Assembly (NCBI GenBank): GCA_023458615.1
Contig: JAEWYV010000282.1
Coordinates: 1-32,358 of the forward strand
Direction of reading: 5' to 3'
From: Bacillota bacterium
GTDB lineage: Bacteria > Bacillota > Clostridia > Christensenellales > CAG-138
DNA: 32,358 nt
The position numbers and the translations under genes are program-made. Below are positions 16,160 through 25,263 of the stretch, in pieces. The notes under the pieces are model-generated. The model was not told the DNA's origin, did not search any database, and was given only the letters and a program-made list of their open reading frames with translations. Each line of letters starts with the position of its first letter. Within the stretch, counting starts at the first letter, position 1.

Positions 16160-17331
16160 CAGTATTTGCCGTAGCGCAGAGCTGTGTCCACAAACGCTTT
16201 GATATTCTCGATCGGGGTACCATATTCAAAGAAGTCCGCGTTTTGAATGATGTTACAGCCCTTCATCTTGGCGGCGAGCGCCGTTCTACGCGTTGCCTCA
16301 ACAACATCCTCCACCGTTCCTTTTTGAATGATGTTTACCTGATCTACGCCGCAATGCATGATGTAATCCCCGTTGATGACATCCACGGCATGCTCTAGAT
16401 TTGTGTCTCCGAGCGGCGGCGGAGAGAAGGGCTCTACAATGCGGCTCCCCAACTCTTTATAGGAATCGATAAGCGACATGATTTGACCGCAGTTGTGATA
16501 GATGCAGGGCTTACCCTCACTCTGGAAGAGCTCGATATACGCCTTTTCATAAGGAAGGGCATATTTGTCATAATTCTTCTTGCCCATGAACCCGCCGGGG
16601 ACATTGCCGCCGATGAAGTAGGCATCAAGCTCCGTATCCATATAGGCGCGGATATAATCGTTGAAGCGCGTGAGTGAAAAGCGCATCAACTTTTCATAAT
16701 ACTCTTCATCAAAGAGAAACAGGGAGTACAACTCATCCAGTTCAATTAGATGAGACGCGTTGTTAAACGGGCCATAGGGCACCCAAGCGCCAACGACGCC
16801 ATCCCCGCCGACATATTGCTTCATACGCTTGACCCGGTCACGAATGGACTGCGCAAACTCGTCGCTCATGTCCGGCTCATGCGCCATGACGACGTCGAGA
16901 TCCTGCTCGCACTGCACCGGCTTTTTTGTGCAGGCAAACATGAGCGTTCTATCATATAAACGATTGATGGAAAATTCCTGCGTCAGCGTGCCATCCGGCG
17001 TCTTGATGGTTGATGCGATTACGTGGGTTGAGCCGCTTTGGCGCTCGGTGGAGCTCACCTGCCAGTTTTTTGTGCTCTTTGAAATATTGACGCCGCCAAA
17101 TAGGACGTGCTGCGGGAGTGCCTCGTCAAATAAAATGCGTAAAAACACATCCGCGCCCATTTCGCGCTGGAAATCGACCGATGCTTTTTGCAGTGCGTCG
17201 TATTCGTCCTCCGCCAGTTCGGGGTGCAGCTGATTGAGCAAATGACCCTGATCCTGAATAAAGAGGCATACCGGAATACGATCTGTTCTGACCTTTGCAA
17301 ACGTACTTAGAATACGATCTCTGCTGTCCAT
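16159..17331 (-). CDS. Uroporphyrinogen decarboxylase/MtaA-family protein (paralogue 1)
   Basis: A 390-residue protein, first gene of the leftward operon. It begins MDSRDRILSTFAKVRTDRIP, and has YHNCG (His279, Cys281), the predicted zinc ligands. Unlike the other two it has a further Cys327 in MHCGVDQ at the position where they have Gly or Phe-Gly, possibly a third metal ligand. AAGGAG 8 bases before the ATG at 17331 supports the start. The stop overlaps the epimerase start. It is probably a methyltransferase-type member rather than a heme-biosynthesis enzyme, since the organism would not need three UroDs in a sugar locus. Substrate unknown. Confidence 0.8.
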   Translation of the reverse strand: MDSRDRILSTFAKVRTDRIPVCLFIQDQGHLLNQLHPELAEDEYDALQKASVDFQREMGADVFLRILFDEALPQHVLFGGVNISKSTKNWQVSSTERQSGSTHVIASTIKTPDGTLTQEFSINRLYDRTLMFACTKKPVQCEQDLDVVMAHEPDMSDEFAQSIRDRVKRMKQYVGGDGVVGAWVPYGPFNNASHLIELDELYSLFLFDEEYYEKLMRFSLTRFNDYIRAYMDTELDAYFIGGNVPGGFMGKKNYDKYALPYEKAYIELFQSEGKPCIYHNCGQIMSLIDSYKELGSRIVEPFSPPPLGDTNLEHAVDVINGDYIMHCGVDQVNIIQKGTVEDVVEATRRTALAAKMKGCNIIQNADFFEYGTPIENIKAFVDTALRYGKY

Positions 17332-17563
17332 CGTGCATCTCCTTCCATTTATAGTGGTAGAATATCAAAGCCGGATTCCACGGTGAATCAAAAGTATTGA
17401 CATTTCTATGGGTAATATTAACTGGTTTTCAGCGTTTCAAAATTTACGTCAATAACTTATAAGTTACCGCTAATTCCTCTTATTTTCGTACTCCAGCAGA
17501 GGCAATAAAATAAATCCAAGTCCAATCCATAAGCCAATCAAAGCATTTCGGAGGCTTTCAGCT
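17332..17563. promoter_or_regulatory. Divergent promoter region with a 14-bp perfect palindrome
   Basis: This AT-rich gap drives the leftward UroD/epimerase operon and the rightward monosaccharide transporter. TAACTTATAAGTTA at 17453-17466 is a perfect 14-bp palindrome and the best operator candidate. A rightward pair, TTTTCG (17483-17488) and TAAAAT (17506-17511), has 17-base spacing but a poor -35, which would suit an activated promoter. A consensus TTGACA at 17397-17402 has no matching -10. The palindrome is unlike both LacI-type operators elsewhere in the window. Confidence 0.45.
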
Positions 17564-19072
17564 ATGCAGCCTTTTCTAGAGTTCAGGAATATATCTATGC
17601 AATTTCCCGGTGTCAAAGCGCTCGATTCGGTCGGTTTTACCGTCAATCGCGGAGAGGTTGTTGCCTTTGTAGGCGAGAACGGCGCGGGGAAATCGACCTT
17701 GCTAAAGATATTAAATGGCGACTATCAGCCCACATCCGGAGAAATCTATATGATGGGAAATCGGGTTTGTTACGCAAACCCGGACGAGGCTATCAAGGCG
17801 GGCATCAGCGTGATCTATCAGGAACGGCAGCTTGCCCAGTATCTATCCGTCGCCGAAAACATCTTTCTAGGGCGTATCCCGACGCAGCATGGGTTTATCA
17901 ACTACAAACTGCTCAACGCCAAGGCACAGGCAATTATCGACGAATTCGGTCTTCCGCTCTCGCCAAGCGTCCATGTCAAAAACATCTCGGTGGCCTATCA
18001 GCAGATGGTAGAGATCATGAAGGCGTATGCGCGGGAAGCGGACATCTATTGCTTCGACGAACCAACGGCTCCCTTGACCGAATCGGAAATCAAGGTGCTG
18101 TTTGAGATTATTCGCAAGTTAAAGAGTCAGGGGAAAGCCATTATCTATATCTCCCATCGGCTCAGTGAAATGTTTCAGATCACCGACCGCGCGATCATCC
18201 TCAAGGACGGAAAGTTCGTAGCGGAGCGGTGCACCGCAGAGACAAACGAATCCGAATTGGTTAGTTTGATGGTGGGGCGCGATATCGGAGACGCATTCCT
18301 GCATCTCAATCGCAATCAGGAGATGGGCGAGACGGTGCTGGAGCTATCCGGCGTTACAACAGACAAACTCAAGGACGTTTCACTAACAGTACGTGCGGGC
18401 GAAATCGTCGGCCTTTCGGGGCTGGCTGGCGCTGGGAGAACGGAGATTGCGCGTGCCATCTTCGGCGCGGACAAGATCAAAAAAGGCAGCATGAAACTCT
18501 GTGGACGACCCTACGTTCCGCGCTCTCCAAAGCACGCCATGCGCATGGGCGTTGCACTTGCGCCGGAGGATCGAAAACTCGAAGGATTGTCCCTGATGCA
18601 GTGCGTGCGCGAGAATGTTACGCTGGCGGTCGTACCGCAATATACGGTTGCCGGGTTTATCAACTTTAAGCGGGATCGCTCGCTGGCAAAACAACTGATT
18701 CATGAGTTTAATATCAAAACCCCGTCTCCGGAGCAGACGGTCATCAACCTCTCCGGCGGTAATCAGCAGAAAATCATCCTCGCCAGATGGATGGCGATGG
18801 AGCCGAAGCTGATCATCTTTGACGAGCCGACCAAGGGAATTGACGTTGGCGCGAAGAGCGAAATCTATCGCATGATATGCAGCATTGCACACAGAGGGAT
18901 TGCCGTGCTGTTCATCAGCTCCGAACTTCCGGAGGTAATCGGATTATCCGATCGCATCATCGTGCTCAAGGACGGTCAGGTGACCGCGGATATTCAACAA
19001 AAAGATGCAACAGAGCGAGGAATCCTATCCTATGCAATGCTGGATCACACAAAAACGGAGGGAACACATTGA
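17564..19072 (+). CDS. Monosaccharide ABC transporter ATPase (RbsA/MglA/AraG-type)
   Basis: A 502-residue protein with two ATP-binding halves that powers import of a monosaccharide. The N-terminal half has the Walker A motif GENGAGKST (37-45) and Walker B with FDEPTAPL; its signature region reads SVAYQQ instead of LSGGQ. The C-terminal half has the degenerate Walker A GLAGAGRT normal for this family, the signature LSGGNQQ and FDEPTKGIDVGAK. GGAGG at 17550-17554 lies 9 bases before the ATG. The stop shares a base with the permease start (TGATG). With the AraF-like binding protein downstream, it is best viewed as an arabinose-type AraG, though pentose or galactose use cannot be excluded. Confidence 0.92.
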   Translation: MQPFLEFRNISMQFPGVKALDSVGFTVNRGEVVAFVGENGAGKSTLLKILNGDYQPTSGEIYMMGNRVCYANPDEAIKAGISVIYQERQLAQYLSVAENIFLGRIPTQHGFINYKLLNAKAQAIIDEFGLPLSPSVHVKNISVAYQQMVEIMKAYAREADIYCFDEPTAPLTESEIKVLFEIIRKLKSQGKAIIYISHRLSEMFQITDRAIILKDGKFVAERCTAETNESELVSLMVGRDIGDAFLHLNRNQEMGETVLELSGVTTDKLKDVSLTVRAGEIVGLSGLAGAGRTEIARAIFGADKIKKGSMKLCGRPYVPRSPKHAMRMGVALAPEDRKLEGLSLMQCVRENVTLAVVPQYTVAGFINFKRDRSLAKQLIHEFNIKTPSPEQTVINLSGGNQQKIILARWMAMEPKLIIFDEPTKGIDVGAKSEIYRMICSIAHRGIAVLFISSELPEVIGLSDRIIVLKDGQVTADIQQKDATERGILSYAMLDHTKTEGTH

Positions 19073-20055
19073 TGAGTAAGTCAAAGGAAGCTGGGTCGCA
19101 AAGCAAATTTGGCATTGCGATCAAGAAAATCCTGCGCGGGGACAATCTGGGTCTGCTGGTGGCGTTAATTGCCGTCGTAGCCATCTTTTCGCTCTTAAAT
19201 CCAAACTACTTTACAGCGCGCAACCTTAGAAATGTGTTTACCGCCGGTTCGCTAAGCGGATTGATCTGCGTTGGTGAGGCGATGCTCCTCATCGGCGGGC
19301 TGATGGACCTCTCGCCTGGCTCTACGGCAGCATTCTCCGGTGTGGTTGCCGCCATCCTGCTCCGTGCGAATGTGAATGTCGGCGTGGTGTTGGTTGTGAT
19401 TCTTGCCATCGGCGTTGTCGTTGGCGCAATCAATGCCTTCTTCACCACGCAGATGAAGATCAGTGCATTTATTGTTACGCTGGCTTCCCAGCAGATTATT
19501 CGCGGATTTTGTTATATCATATCCAACGGGGAAAGCATTCTGATTACCAATCCATTCTTTCTCTCGCTGGGCACGGCAAAGGTTCTCGGCATCCCGTTCC
19601 CGATTCTGTTCATGGTATTGATGTTTGTCGTGTTCTATGTTGTTCTAACGCGGATGCAACTCGGGAGGAACATCTATACCGTCGGCGGAAACGCAGTTGC
19701 GGCACGACTTGCTGGCATTTCCAATAAATCGACGACGTACATCCTATTTATCATCATGAGTGTGCTTGCGTCTTTGGGCGGCGCGATTCTTGCCTCACGC
19801 ATGAACACCGGGCAACCGCAAGCCTGTGTCGGGTTGGAGTTTGATGGAATCACCGCGGCGATCCTCGGCGGCGTTGCGATGAGTGGCGGCAGTGGTTCAC
19901 TGCTGGGTGCATTCGTCGGCCTGCTGATTCTGCAGGGATTCAATACGGGGCTTACCATCATCAACGTCCAGTCGTTCTGGCAATACGTTGCAAAGGGCGC
20001 ACTGCTGCTCATCGCTCTCTCGTTTGACTATTTCCGCGCAAAGCGGCGCGCGTAA
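19072..20055 (+). CDS. Monosaccharide ABC transporter permease (RbsC/AraH-type)
   Basis: A 327-residue membrane protein of the branched-chain/monosaccharide permease family (RbsC, AraH, XylH). It has about eight to ten hydrophobic segments, starting near residue 25 (LGLLVALIAVVAIFSLL), the motif NPNYFTARNLRNV, and the conserved GGVAMSGGSGSLLGAFVG near 265-282. The ATG at 19072 overlaps the ATPase stop and is preceded by GGAGGG (19057-19062); an open frame further upstream is ATPase shadow. It forms the channel used by the binding protein that follows. Confidence 0.92.
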   Translation: MSKSKEAGSQSKFGIAIKKILRGDNLGLLVALIAVVAIFSLLNPNYFTARNLRNVFTAGSLSGLICVGEAMLLIGGLMDLSPGSTAAFSGVVAAILLRANVNVGVVLVVILAIGVVVGAINAFFTTQMKISAFIVTLASQQIIRGFCYIISNGESILITNPFFLSLGTAKVLGIPFPILFMVLMFVVFYVVLTRMQLGRNIYTVGGNAVAARLAGISNKSTTYILFIIMSVLASLGGAILASRMNTGQPQACVGLEFDGITAAILGGVAMSGGSGSLLGAFVGLLILQGFNTGLTIINVQSFWQYVAKGALLLIALSFDYFRAKRRA

Positions 20056-20114
20056 CACCGAATTAGAAAGGTGCTTGAACATCTTTTTAATAATATAGCT
20101 ATGGAGGAACGCAA

Positions 20115-21179
20115 ATGAAAAAACTACTGACACTCTCTCTGGTTTTGATTCTGGCACTGAGCATGTTTACCGCCTGCCAGCCGCAAGCCCCTGCAACGGA
20201 CACGCAAGCGGCTGTGGAAGCCACGGCAGCGCCGGAAGCGGCCGCGGAAACCGCCGCCCCCGCACCGGCAGAAAAGATCGTCATTGCCGGTATCTATAAG
20301 TCCGGCGACCAACAGTGGTTCATTGGCGAAGGCGCAGCGGCAGCCGCCAAGTGCAAAGAGATGGGCGCATCTGACTTTATGTATATCGACGTAAAGCTGG
20401 ATCCGGATCTTTATCTGCAGGCGATTGACAATGCCATTACGCAGGGTGTCGCCGGCATCTTGACCTGCCCGCCGGATCAGAAGCTCTCCGGTGTTGTGGT
20501 TCAGAAGTGCAAGGAAGCCGGAATTCCGGTTGTTGCATGCGACGATGCGCTGATGGATGAATCCGGCAATCTGATTGCTCCCTATGTTGGCATCGATGCG
20601 CTCGCCATTGGCAAAGCCTGCGGCGAATGGGCAGCCAACTATGCCAAAGAGAACGGCATGACGGGCGAAGACACCGGCGTTCTGCTTCTCGCGGCGGATA
20701 CCATCTCCTCCTGCGTGCCCAGAACGGATGGCGCAAAAGAAGTTTGGATGACGAATTTCCCGGATTGGCCCGAAGCCCGTATGTGGCGCGTAGACTACAC
20801 CGGCCCGCAGGATGAAGCGTTTGACCAGGCAGCGGCAACCTTCACGGCACACCCGGAAATCAAGCACTGGGTCATCATGGCCATCAACGATGAAGGCGCG
20901 GCCGGCGCAACCAGAGCGCTGGAGCAGGCCGGCTTGGATAAGGACGCCGTCGTCGTTGGCATCGGCGGATACCTTGCCAAGCTGGAGTTCAAGAAGGATG
21001 GCGGCTCCGCATTTAAGGCGACTGCGTTCATCAACTATGTTGACGTTGGCTCCATGTCTGCCGAGAATCTGATGAACAGCATCCTCCAGGGCACCGAGAT
21101 CGGCATGGATACAAGAACACCCGCCGTCATGGTTACCGCAGAGAACTATGTGGACATCATGAAGGATCAGGCGAACTAA
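20115..21179 (+). CDS. Monosaccharide-binding lipoprotein, AraF-like (probable L-arabinose binding)
   Basis: A 354-residue periplasmic-binding-protein-like lipoprotein. The lipobox ends at Cys21 (MFTAC) and is followed by an Ala/Glu/Pro linker to about residue 52. It aligns by eye with E. coli AraF: GVAGILTCPPDQKL against its GAKGFVICTPDPKL, and HPEIKHWVIMAINDEGAAG against HPEVKHWLIVGMNDSTVLG. L-arabinose is therefore the favoured ligand, consistent with the GH51 and GH127 arabinofuranosidases about 4-7 kb downstream. GGAGG at 20103-20107 supports the ATG. It is unusual in being last in its operon, after ATPase and permease. A two-component system on the opposite strand follows. Confidence 0.87.
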   Translation: MKKLLTLSLVLILALSMFTACQPQAPATDTQAAVEATAAPEAAAETAAPAPAEKIVIAGIYKSGDQQWFIGEGAAAAAKCKEMGASDFMYIDVKLDPDLYLQAIDNAITQGVAGILTCPPDQKLSGVVVQKCKEAGIPVVACDDALMDESGNLIAPYVGIDALAIGKACGEWAANYAKENGMTGEDTGVLLLAADTISSCVPRTDGAKEVWMTNFPDWPEARMWRVDYTGPQDEAFDQAAATFTAHPEIKHWVIMAINDEGAAGATRALEQAGLDKDAVVVGIGGYLAKLEFKKDGGSAFKATAFINYVDVGSMSAENLMNSILQGTEIGMDTRTPAVMVTAENYVDIMKDQAN

Positions 21180-21218
21180 CGAGAAAAAACCATTCCTGCG
21201 AGCGAAGCGCAGATGAGA

Positions 21219-21266
21219 AAACCTCCCGTCGTGTTTGATTGCGGCGGGAGGTTTGTTTTTTCTTTT
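21219..21266 (+). terminator. Intrinsic terminator of the AraF-like operon
   Basis: AAACCTCCCG (21219-21228) pairs with CGGGAGGTTT (21245-21254) and is followed by GTTTTTTCTTTT. This is a strong rho-independent terminator in the rightward direction. Confidence 0.88.
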
Positions 21267-21333
21267 GAGTGTTGTTTGATTCACATTTGAGGGCCGATTT
21301 TGCCTGTATTTGTGTAAACAGAAGCACGGATTT

Positions 21334-22911
21334 CTACTCGTCGATTGCCTGCTGATAGCCGCCTCTTCGGTCGTTAAGCCCGTCCATCGCCCGCTTCCGA
21401 TAGTCGGTTGGCGATAATCCGGTTACCTTTTTAAAGATCAGAGAAAAGTATTGATAGGAGGAGAAACCGACGAGTTCTGCCACCTCATATAGCTTTTGAT
21501 GCGTGTTTGCCAGCAGGTGTTTGGCGCGCTCAATTCGGACATTCTCGATATAGTGGGCGATGTTTTCGCCCATTTTTTCTTTGAACAACCGGCAAAGATA
21601 ACTTTTGTGCATGTGAAGGCTATCCGCAATGTAAGAGAGCGAGATGTCGTTCATATACTCCATCTCAATGATACGAAGCGCCGAAGAGATGACGTCCTGC
21701 TTACTATCCGTTGTGGAGGAGATGAATTTGACAATCATGGATTTAAAGAACTGCGCCATCATCTCGTTGGATTCCATGCTGTTGACATCGTCAAGGTTGC
21801 AGGGCAATTCGCTGAAGATCTCCTCAAACGTATAGCCGCTTTGCTGAGAGAGAGAGATCACCGTTGACCAGAGCGAGGAATTGATATAGCGATAGTAGTT
21901 CATATCGATGAAGCCGGATGAAAACTCGATGGAATAGAGTTTGTCGATGAGCCCGATCACCGTTGGATTTGCGCTGGTCCAGAGTTTCTTGACGCGGCTT
22001 AACAGGTAATTGATCCTGTCAAAGTCAACCATATCGCGCTTGGGTAGGATGCAGTTGTACAATATGGTCTTCTCCGGACCTTCCGTAATGCGCATCTCTA
22101 CCGCTTTGCGAGCCTCGTGGCATGCAATCGGCAGATCGGTGATGCTCTTCACGGGATCGGAGACGCCGATTGTGATGTTTCCGATGCCAAACTCCTCCGC
22201 TTTGGGTCGAATGGCGCCTGAGGTAGCATAGGTTACGCTCATGAAGTACATCAGGGAATAGGTCTCGCTTGTTTCAAAGAGCATGTAGATAAACCCGTTA
22301 CCGTCATGATAGTAGCACAGGCAATTCACGCTTTTGGCAAATGCCGCAAGACGGCTGTTGACGACTTCGGCCCCTTCGCGGTAGCACATATTTTCATAAT
22401 CGTCCGGTGAAACGAGGAACACGGAGACAAATTTATACTGCATTGGCTCAGAAGCGATGTCCTCGCCCAAAGCCGCGCTTTTGAGTAAGGTGTGCATCCG
22501 GCCGCCGCATGGCGGAGCGGACGCCGGAGTCTCTGTCTCAGCCCGAACCGCAACCAGTAACGCTTTGATCTCATTGTCCGTCATGAGATCTTTCACGATA
22601 TAATCCTGAACCCCGAGACGGATTGCTCTGCGCGCATACTCGAACTTTTCAAAGCAGGAGATAATCACGATTTTCTGCTGCGGTTTGATCTTTCGCACCC
22701 GTGCGATGAAATCCAGCCCGTCCATGATCGGCATGATGATATCTGTAAACACAATATCAAAGTGGTTGGCGATCATGAGGTTGAGTGCCTCTGCGCCGTT
22801 TGTGGCAAGCACCGGCTGCTCATAGTCCAGCGCAGTCCAATCAACGATGCGCTTAAACATCTCTCTGGAAGCGAATTCATCGTCAACAATCAGCGCCCTA
22901 AGTTTTTTCAT
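21334..22911 (-). CDS. Response regulator, receiver plus AraC-type DNA-binding domain (YesN-like)
   Basis: A 525-residue cytoplasmic transcription factor. The receiver domain (about 1-120) has the acidic pair Asp10/Asp11 in IVDDE, phosphoacceptor Asp57 in FTDIIMP, Ser85 and Lys107 (YIVKD). A long middle region (about 130-410) has no clear family. The C-terminal AraC domain (about 415-515) contains ISLSYIADSLHMHKSYLCRL and YQYFSLIFKKVTGLSPTDYR. GGAGG 6 bases before the ATG supports the start, which follows the kinase stop directly. Such pairs sense carbohydrates or oligosaccharide signals and activate neighbouring transporters or hydrolases; the AraF-like transporter operon (convergent) is a candidate target. 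Confidence 0.92.
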   Translation of the reverse strand: MKKLRALIVDDEFASREMFKRIVDWTALDYEQPVLATNGAEALNLMIANHFDIVFTDIIMPIMDGLDFIARVRKIKPQQKIVIISCFEKFEYARRAIRLGVQDYIVKDLMTDNEIKALLVAVRAETETPASAPPCGGRMHTLLKSAALGEDIASEPMQYKFVSVFLVSPDDYENMCYREGAEVVNSRLAAFAKSVNCLCYYHDGNGFIYMLFETSETYSLMYFMSVTYATSGAIRPKAEEFGIGNITIGVSDPVKSITDLPIACHEARKAVEMRITEGPEKTILYNCILPKRDMVDFDRINYLLSRVKKLWTSANPTVIGLIDKLYSIEFSSGFIDMNYYRYINSSLWSTVISLSQQSGYTFEEIFSELPCNLDDVNSMESNEMMAQFFKSMIVKFISSTTDSKQDVISSALRIIEMEYMNDISLSYIADSLHMHKSYLCRLFKEKMGENIAHYIENVRIERAKHLLANTHQKLYEVAELVGFSSYQYFSLIFKKVTGLSPTDYRKRAMDGLNDRRGGYQQAIDE

Positions 22912-24663
22912 TTATTCCTCCATTTTCGCAGGCAGCGAGAAACGAACTGTGGTTCCAAATCCATATTTGCTTTCAATTTGCAAACCGGATGCTTCTCCGT
23001 AGCATAAAATCAAGCGGTCGTTGATATTCTTCAAACCGATGCTGTTGAATTTCTTCTCCTGCTTCAGAAGATTATCCAGCATATCCTCGGCGATGCCCTG
23101 TCCGTTATCCGAAATGGAAACCGTGAGCAGCCCATCGGCGCAAACCGCCGCAACCGAGATTGCAATTTTTTGTCCGCCCGGCAGCATGCCGTGAAACAGG
23201 GAGTTTTCGACCAACGGTTGCAGCAGCAGTTTCGGCAGCATACAGACGAGCGCCTGTTTATCCGCTTCAATGGAAAGCTCAAACATATCCTTATATCGAT
23301 ATTTCATGAGATGGGCATACGCTTTTAGGATGGAGAATTCCTCCATCAGCGGGATTTCCTCATGCGTGTTACTCAACGTTGCGCGGAGCAACCGGGTGAG
23401 GGACTGGAGGAATCCTTGAATTTTATCTACGCTTCCCTCTACTGCCAGATAGTTGATGACGTTGAGCGTGTTGTAGAGAAAATGCGGATTGATCTGTTGC
23501 TGCAAGGAGAGCAACTGATAGCGAAGCGCGGCAATTTCCGCCAGCTTACGCTCATCCTGCTCCTGACAAATGGTTTGGATATTCGCTTCGATGCTGTCGA
23601 TCATCTTGTTAAAGCCGTGCTCCAGCGTTACAATTTCGTTGGTTTGCCCGCTGATATCCACCTTTGCCGGAATGGTTCCTTCGTCAAAAATATGCATTGC
23701 AGCGCAGAGCTTTTGAATGGGGTTTGAGATGCGGCGAGAGATAAAGAACGAGAGCAAAATGACGATCGCAATGCCCACAATGCCAACCACGATGATAAAG
23801 CCGACGAGGTTGGAGGCGCTTTCATATATGGTTTGCGTTGAGAGTACCCCAACCAGATGCCAGTCCGGGTAGGAGGGGATGTTGCTATGAAAAAAGGTGT
23901 TGCTCGGTGTGCGATCCACCATGGTGGAATAGTTGGAATCGCACATTGAGATGACATGCTTCAAGACGGGTTCCGATTTGTCATATCCATTATTGCTGTA
24001 AACGACATTTCCATTTCCGTCTATGATATAGAAATAGTCCAGCTGTTTGTTGGCAAACGCCGTTCTGTCCTGAAAAAGCGAATCTTTTTCAATTGTGATG
24101 ACGATGGTACCATATGGGATCAGACTGGGCTTATCGCGCATACGAAAATAGTAGTTGATGCGCGTCATATAGTTTGTATTGTCACCATTATAGTAAGGGT
24201 AGGAATGCGGACTGGAAAATTGCTCTTCGCGGTTCACCTCGCTGAAGGCATCATAGCCGGTGTATTGTAGCATGCGGCTATAATCGGCCTCTACGAACGC
24301 AGGATTGAGCACCTTTCGATCCGGGGTAACAAACATAACAGAGCGCATGCCATACAGATAGATTCTGCGGAGGGCGGCTTCCGCAGGTTCTGATAGTGTG
24401 CCGTTCTTCACAGATTCCGTTATCTCGCTATTCTGGCGGATTAACTGTGTTACTTTGCGAATATCGTCCATGCGATTCTCGATGGAATTTGAAATAAACT
24501 CCATGGAGGAGCGCGTAACATCGATCTTTTGGCTGATAAAATATTCGGAAAACAGGATAGCGACCGCTGCGACAATGCCGGTCATCATGAGCACAAGCAG
24601 CGACGAATAGGAAATCGTCAACTGCGTGTTGATTGTGTTTAATCGCTTCAACCTATTTTGCAA
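22912..24663 (-). CDS. Sensor histidine kinase (YesM-like)
   Basis: A 583-residue membrane sensor. Transmembrane segments at about 20-40 and 285-310 enclose an extracellular region of about 245 residues that fits a Cache-type sensor. A HAMP-like segment follows (SRRISNPIQKL). The phosphoacceptor is His394 in QQINPHFLYNTLN, typical of the His_kinase (LytS/YesM) family, followed by the N box LLLQPLVENSLFHG and the ATP-binding GIGLKN-like segment NSIGLKNINDRL. I place the start at TTG 24663 because AAGGGAG lies 8 bases upstream; an in-frame TTG at 24684 lacks any RBS. It is cotranscribed with the response regulator, whose ATG abuts this stop. The ligand is unknown. Confidence 0.9.
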   Translation of the reverse strand: MQNRLKRLNTINTQLTISYSSLLVLMMTGIVAAVAILFSEYFISQKIDVTRSSMEFISNSIENRMDDIRKVTQLIRQNSEITESVKNGTLSEPAEAALRRIYLYGMRSVMFVTPDRKVLNPAFVEADYSRMLQYTGYDAFSEVNREEQFSSPHSYPYYNGDNTNYMTRINYYFRMRDKPSLIPYGTIVITIEKDSLFQDRTAFANKQLDYFYIIDGNGNVVYSNNGYDKSEPVLKHVISMCDSNYSTMVDRTPSNTFFHSNIPSYPDWHLVGVLSTQTIYESASNLVGFIIVVGIVGIAIVILLSFFISRRISNPIQKLCAAMHIFDEGTIPAKVDISGQTNEIVTLEHGFNKMIDSIEANIQTICQEQDERKLAEIAALRYQLLSLQQQINPHFLYNTLNVINYLAVEGSVDKIQGFLQSLTRLLRATLSNTHEEIPLMEEFSILKAYAHLMKYRYKDMFELSIEADKQALVCMLPKLLLQPLVENSLFHGMLPGGQKIAISVAAVCADGLLTVSISDNGQGIAEDMLDNLLKQEKKFNSIGLKNINDRLILCYGEASGLQIESKYGFGTTVRFSLPAKMEE

Positions 24664-24684
24664 AATTGGGTCTCCCTTATCCAA

Positions 24685-25260
24685 GCTGGCAGATCAACTG
24701 CTGAGCTTGTTCGCGATTTGATCGTTGATGTGTTTGTTTACGGACTCGGATTTGCAATTTTCGCACTGTTGATTTTTTATGCCTTGAATAGGAGATTCTG
24801 CTCTTTGTCTTCAAAAATTTTATCGGATGGCGTTACTGCTTCACTATAGAATAATACAACACTAATATATCGTACACCGCTTAGACCAACAATATAATCC
24901 ATTTGTCGGAATATAAGAAATATTGTCTTGATATACGAATCCGGATGGATGCGAATGGCATCATATTGAAAAGAAGTATGACATAGTTGACTTCTTCATG
25001 CGGTTAATCGAATGAGAATTGCGTAGAATAAAACAAATCGGATCTCTTCAACATGCAGCTGCTGAGGCCGCATGGCGCTGCATGCACCAAAGTACATTCG
25101 CGAAAAGGCGCAACATCACCAGATAATTGACAATATAACGCAAAAGAGTACAAGCCCTGTCTAAACAAGAGAGTCCTTTAGGGGCAAGAAGTAGGATGAC
25201 ACATGATGGTCTGAACACGGTGAAAGCAGCGACTTGAGGTGGATGCAGGCACCACAGGCT
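24685..25260. other. Non-coding or decayed region
   Basis: No convincing gene is visible in this stretch. An inverted repeat with perfect 8-bp arms, CATGCAGC (25052-25059) and GCTGCATG (25077-25084), is the clearest structure. On the rightward strand 24688-24849 stays open and encodes one hydrophobic stretch (YGLGFAIFALLIFYAL), but no RBS or usual start precedes it. The kinase promoter must lie here; a weak leftward TTGAAG/TATTCA pair with an 18-base spacer is possible. Confidence 0.4.
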
Positions 25261-25263
25261 TTT

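Noticed and set aside
12810..17331. Heme biosynthesis (hemE) cluster
   Set aside because: Three paralogues with His-x-Cys methyltransferase motifs, no other heme genes and a sugar epimerase in the same operon argue against true uroporphyrinogen decarboxylases.
20124..21284. Long leftward ORF of 386 residues
   Set aside because: Shadow of the AraF-like binding-protein gene; Arg/His/Cys-rich, and it crosses a terminator.
24658..24849. Rightward 63-residue ORF with one hydrophobic segment
   Set aside because: It begins with TTG inside the kinase gene's 5' end, without an RBS, and no family is recognised.
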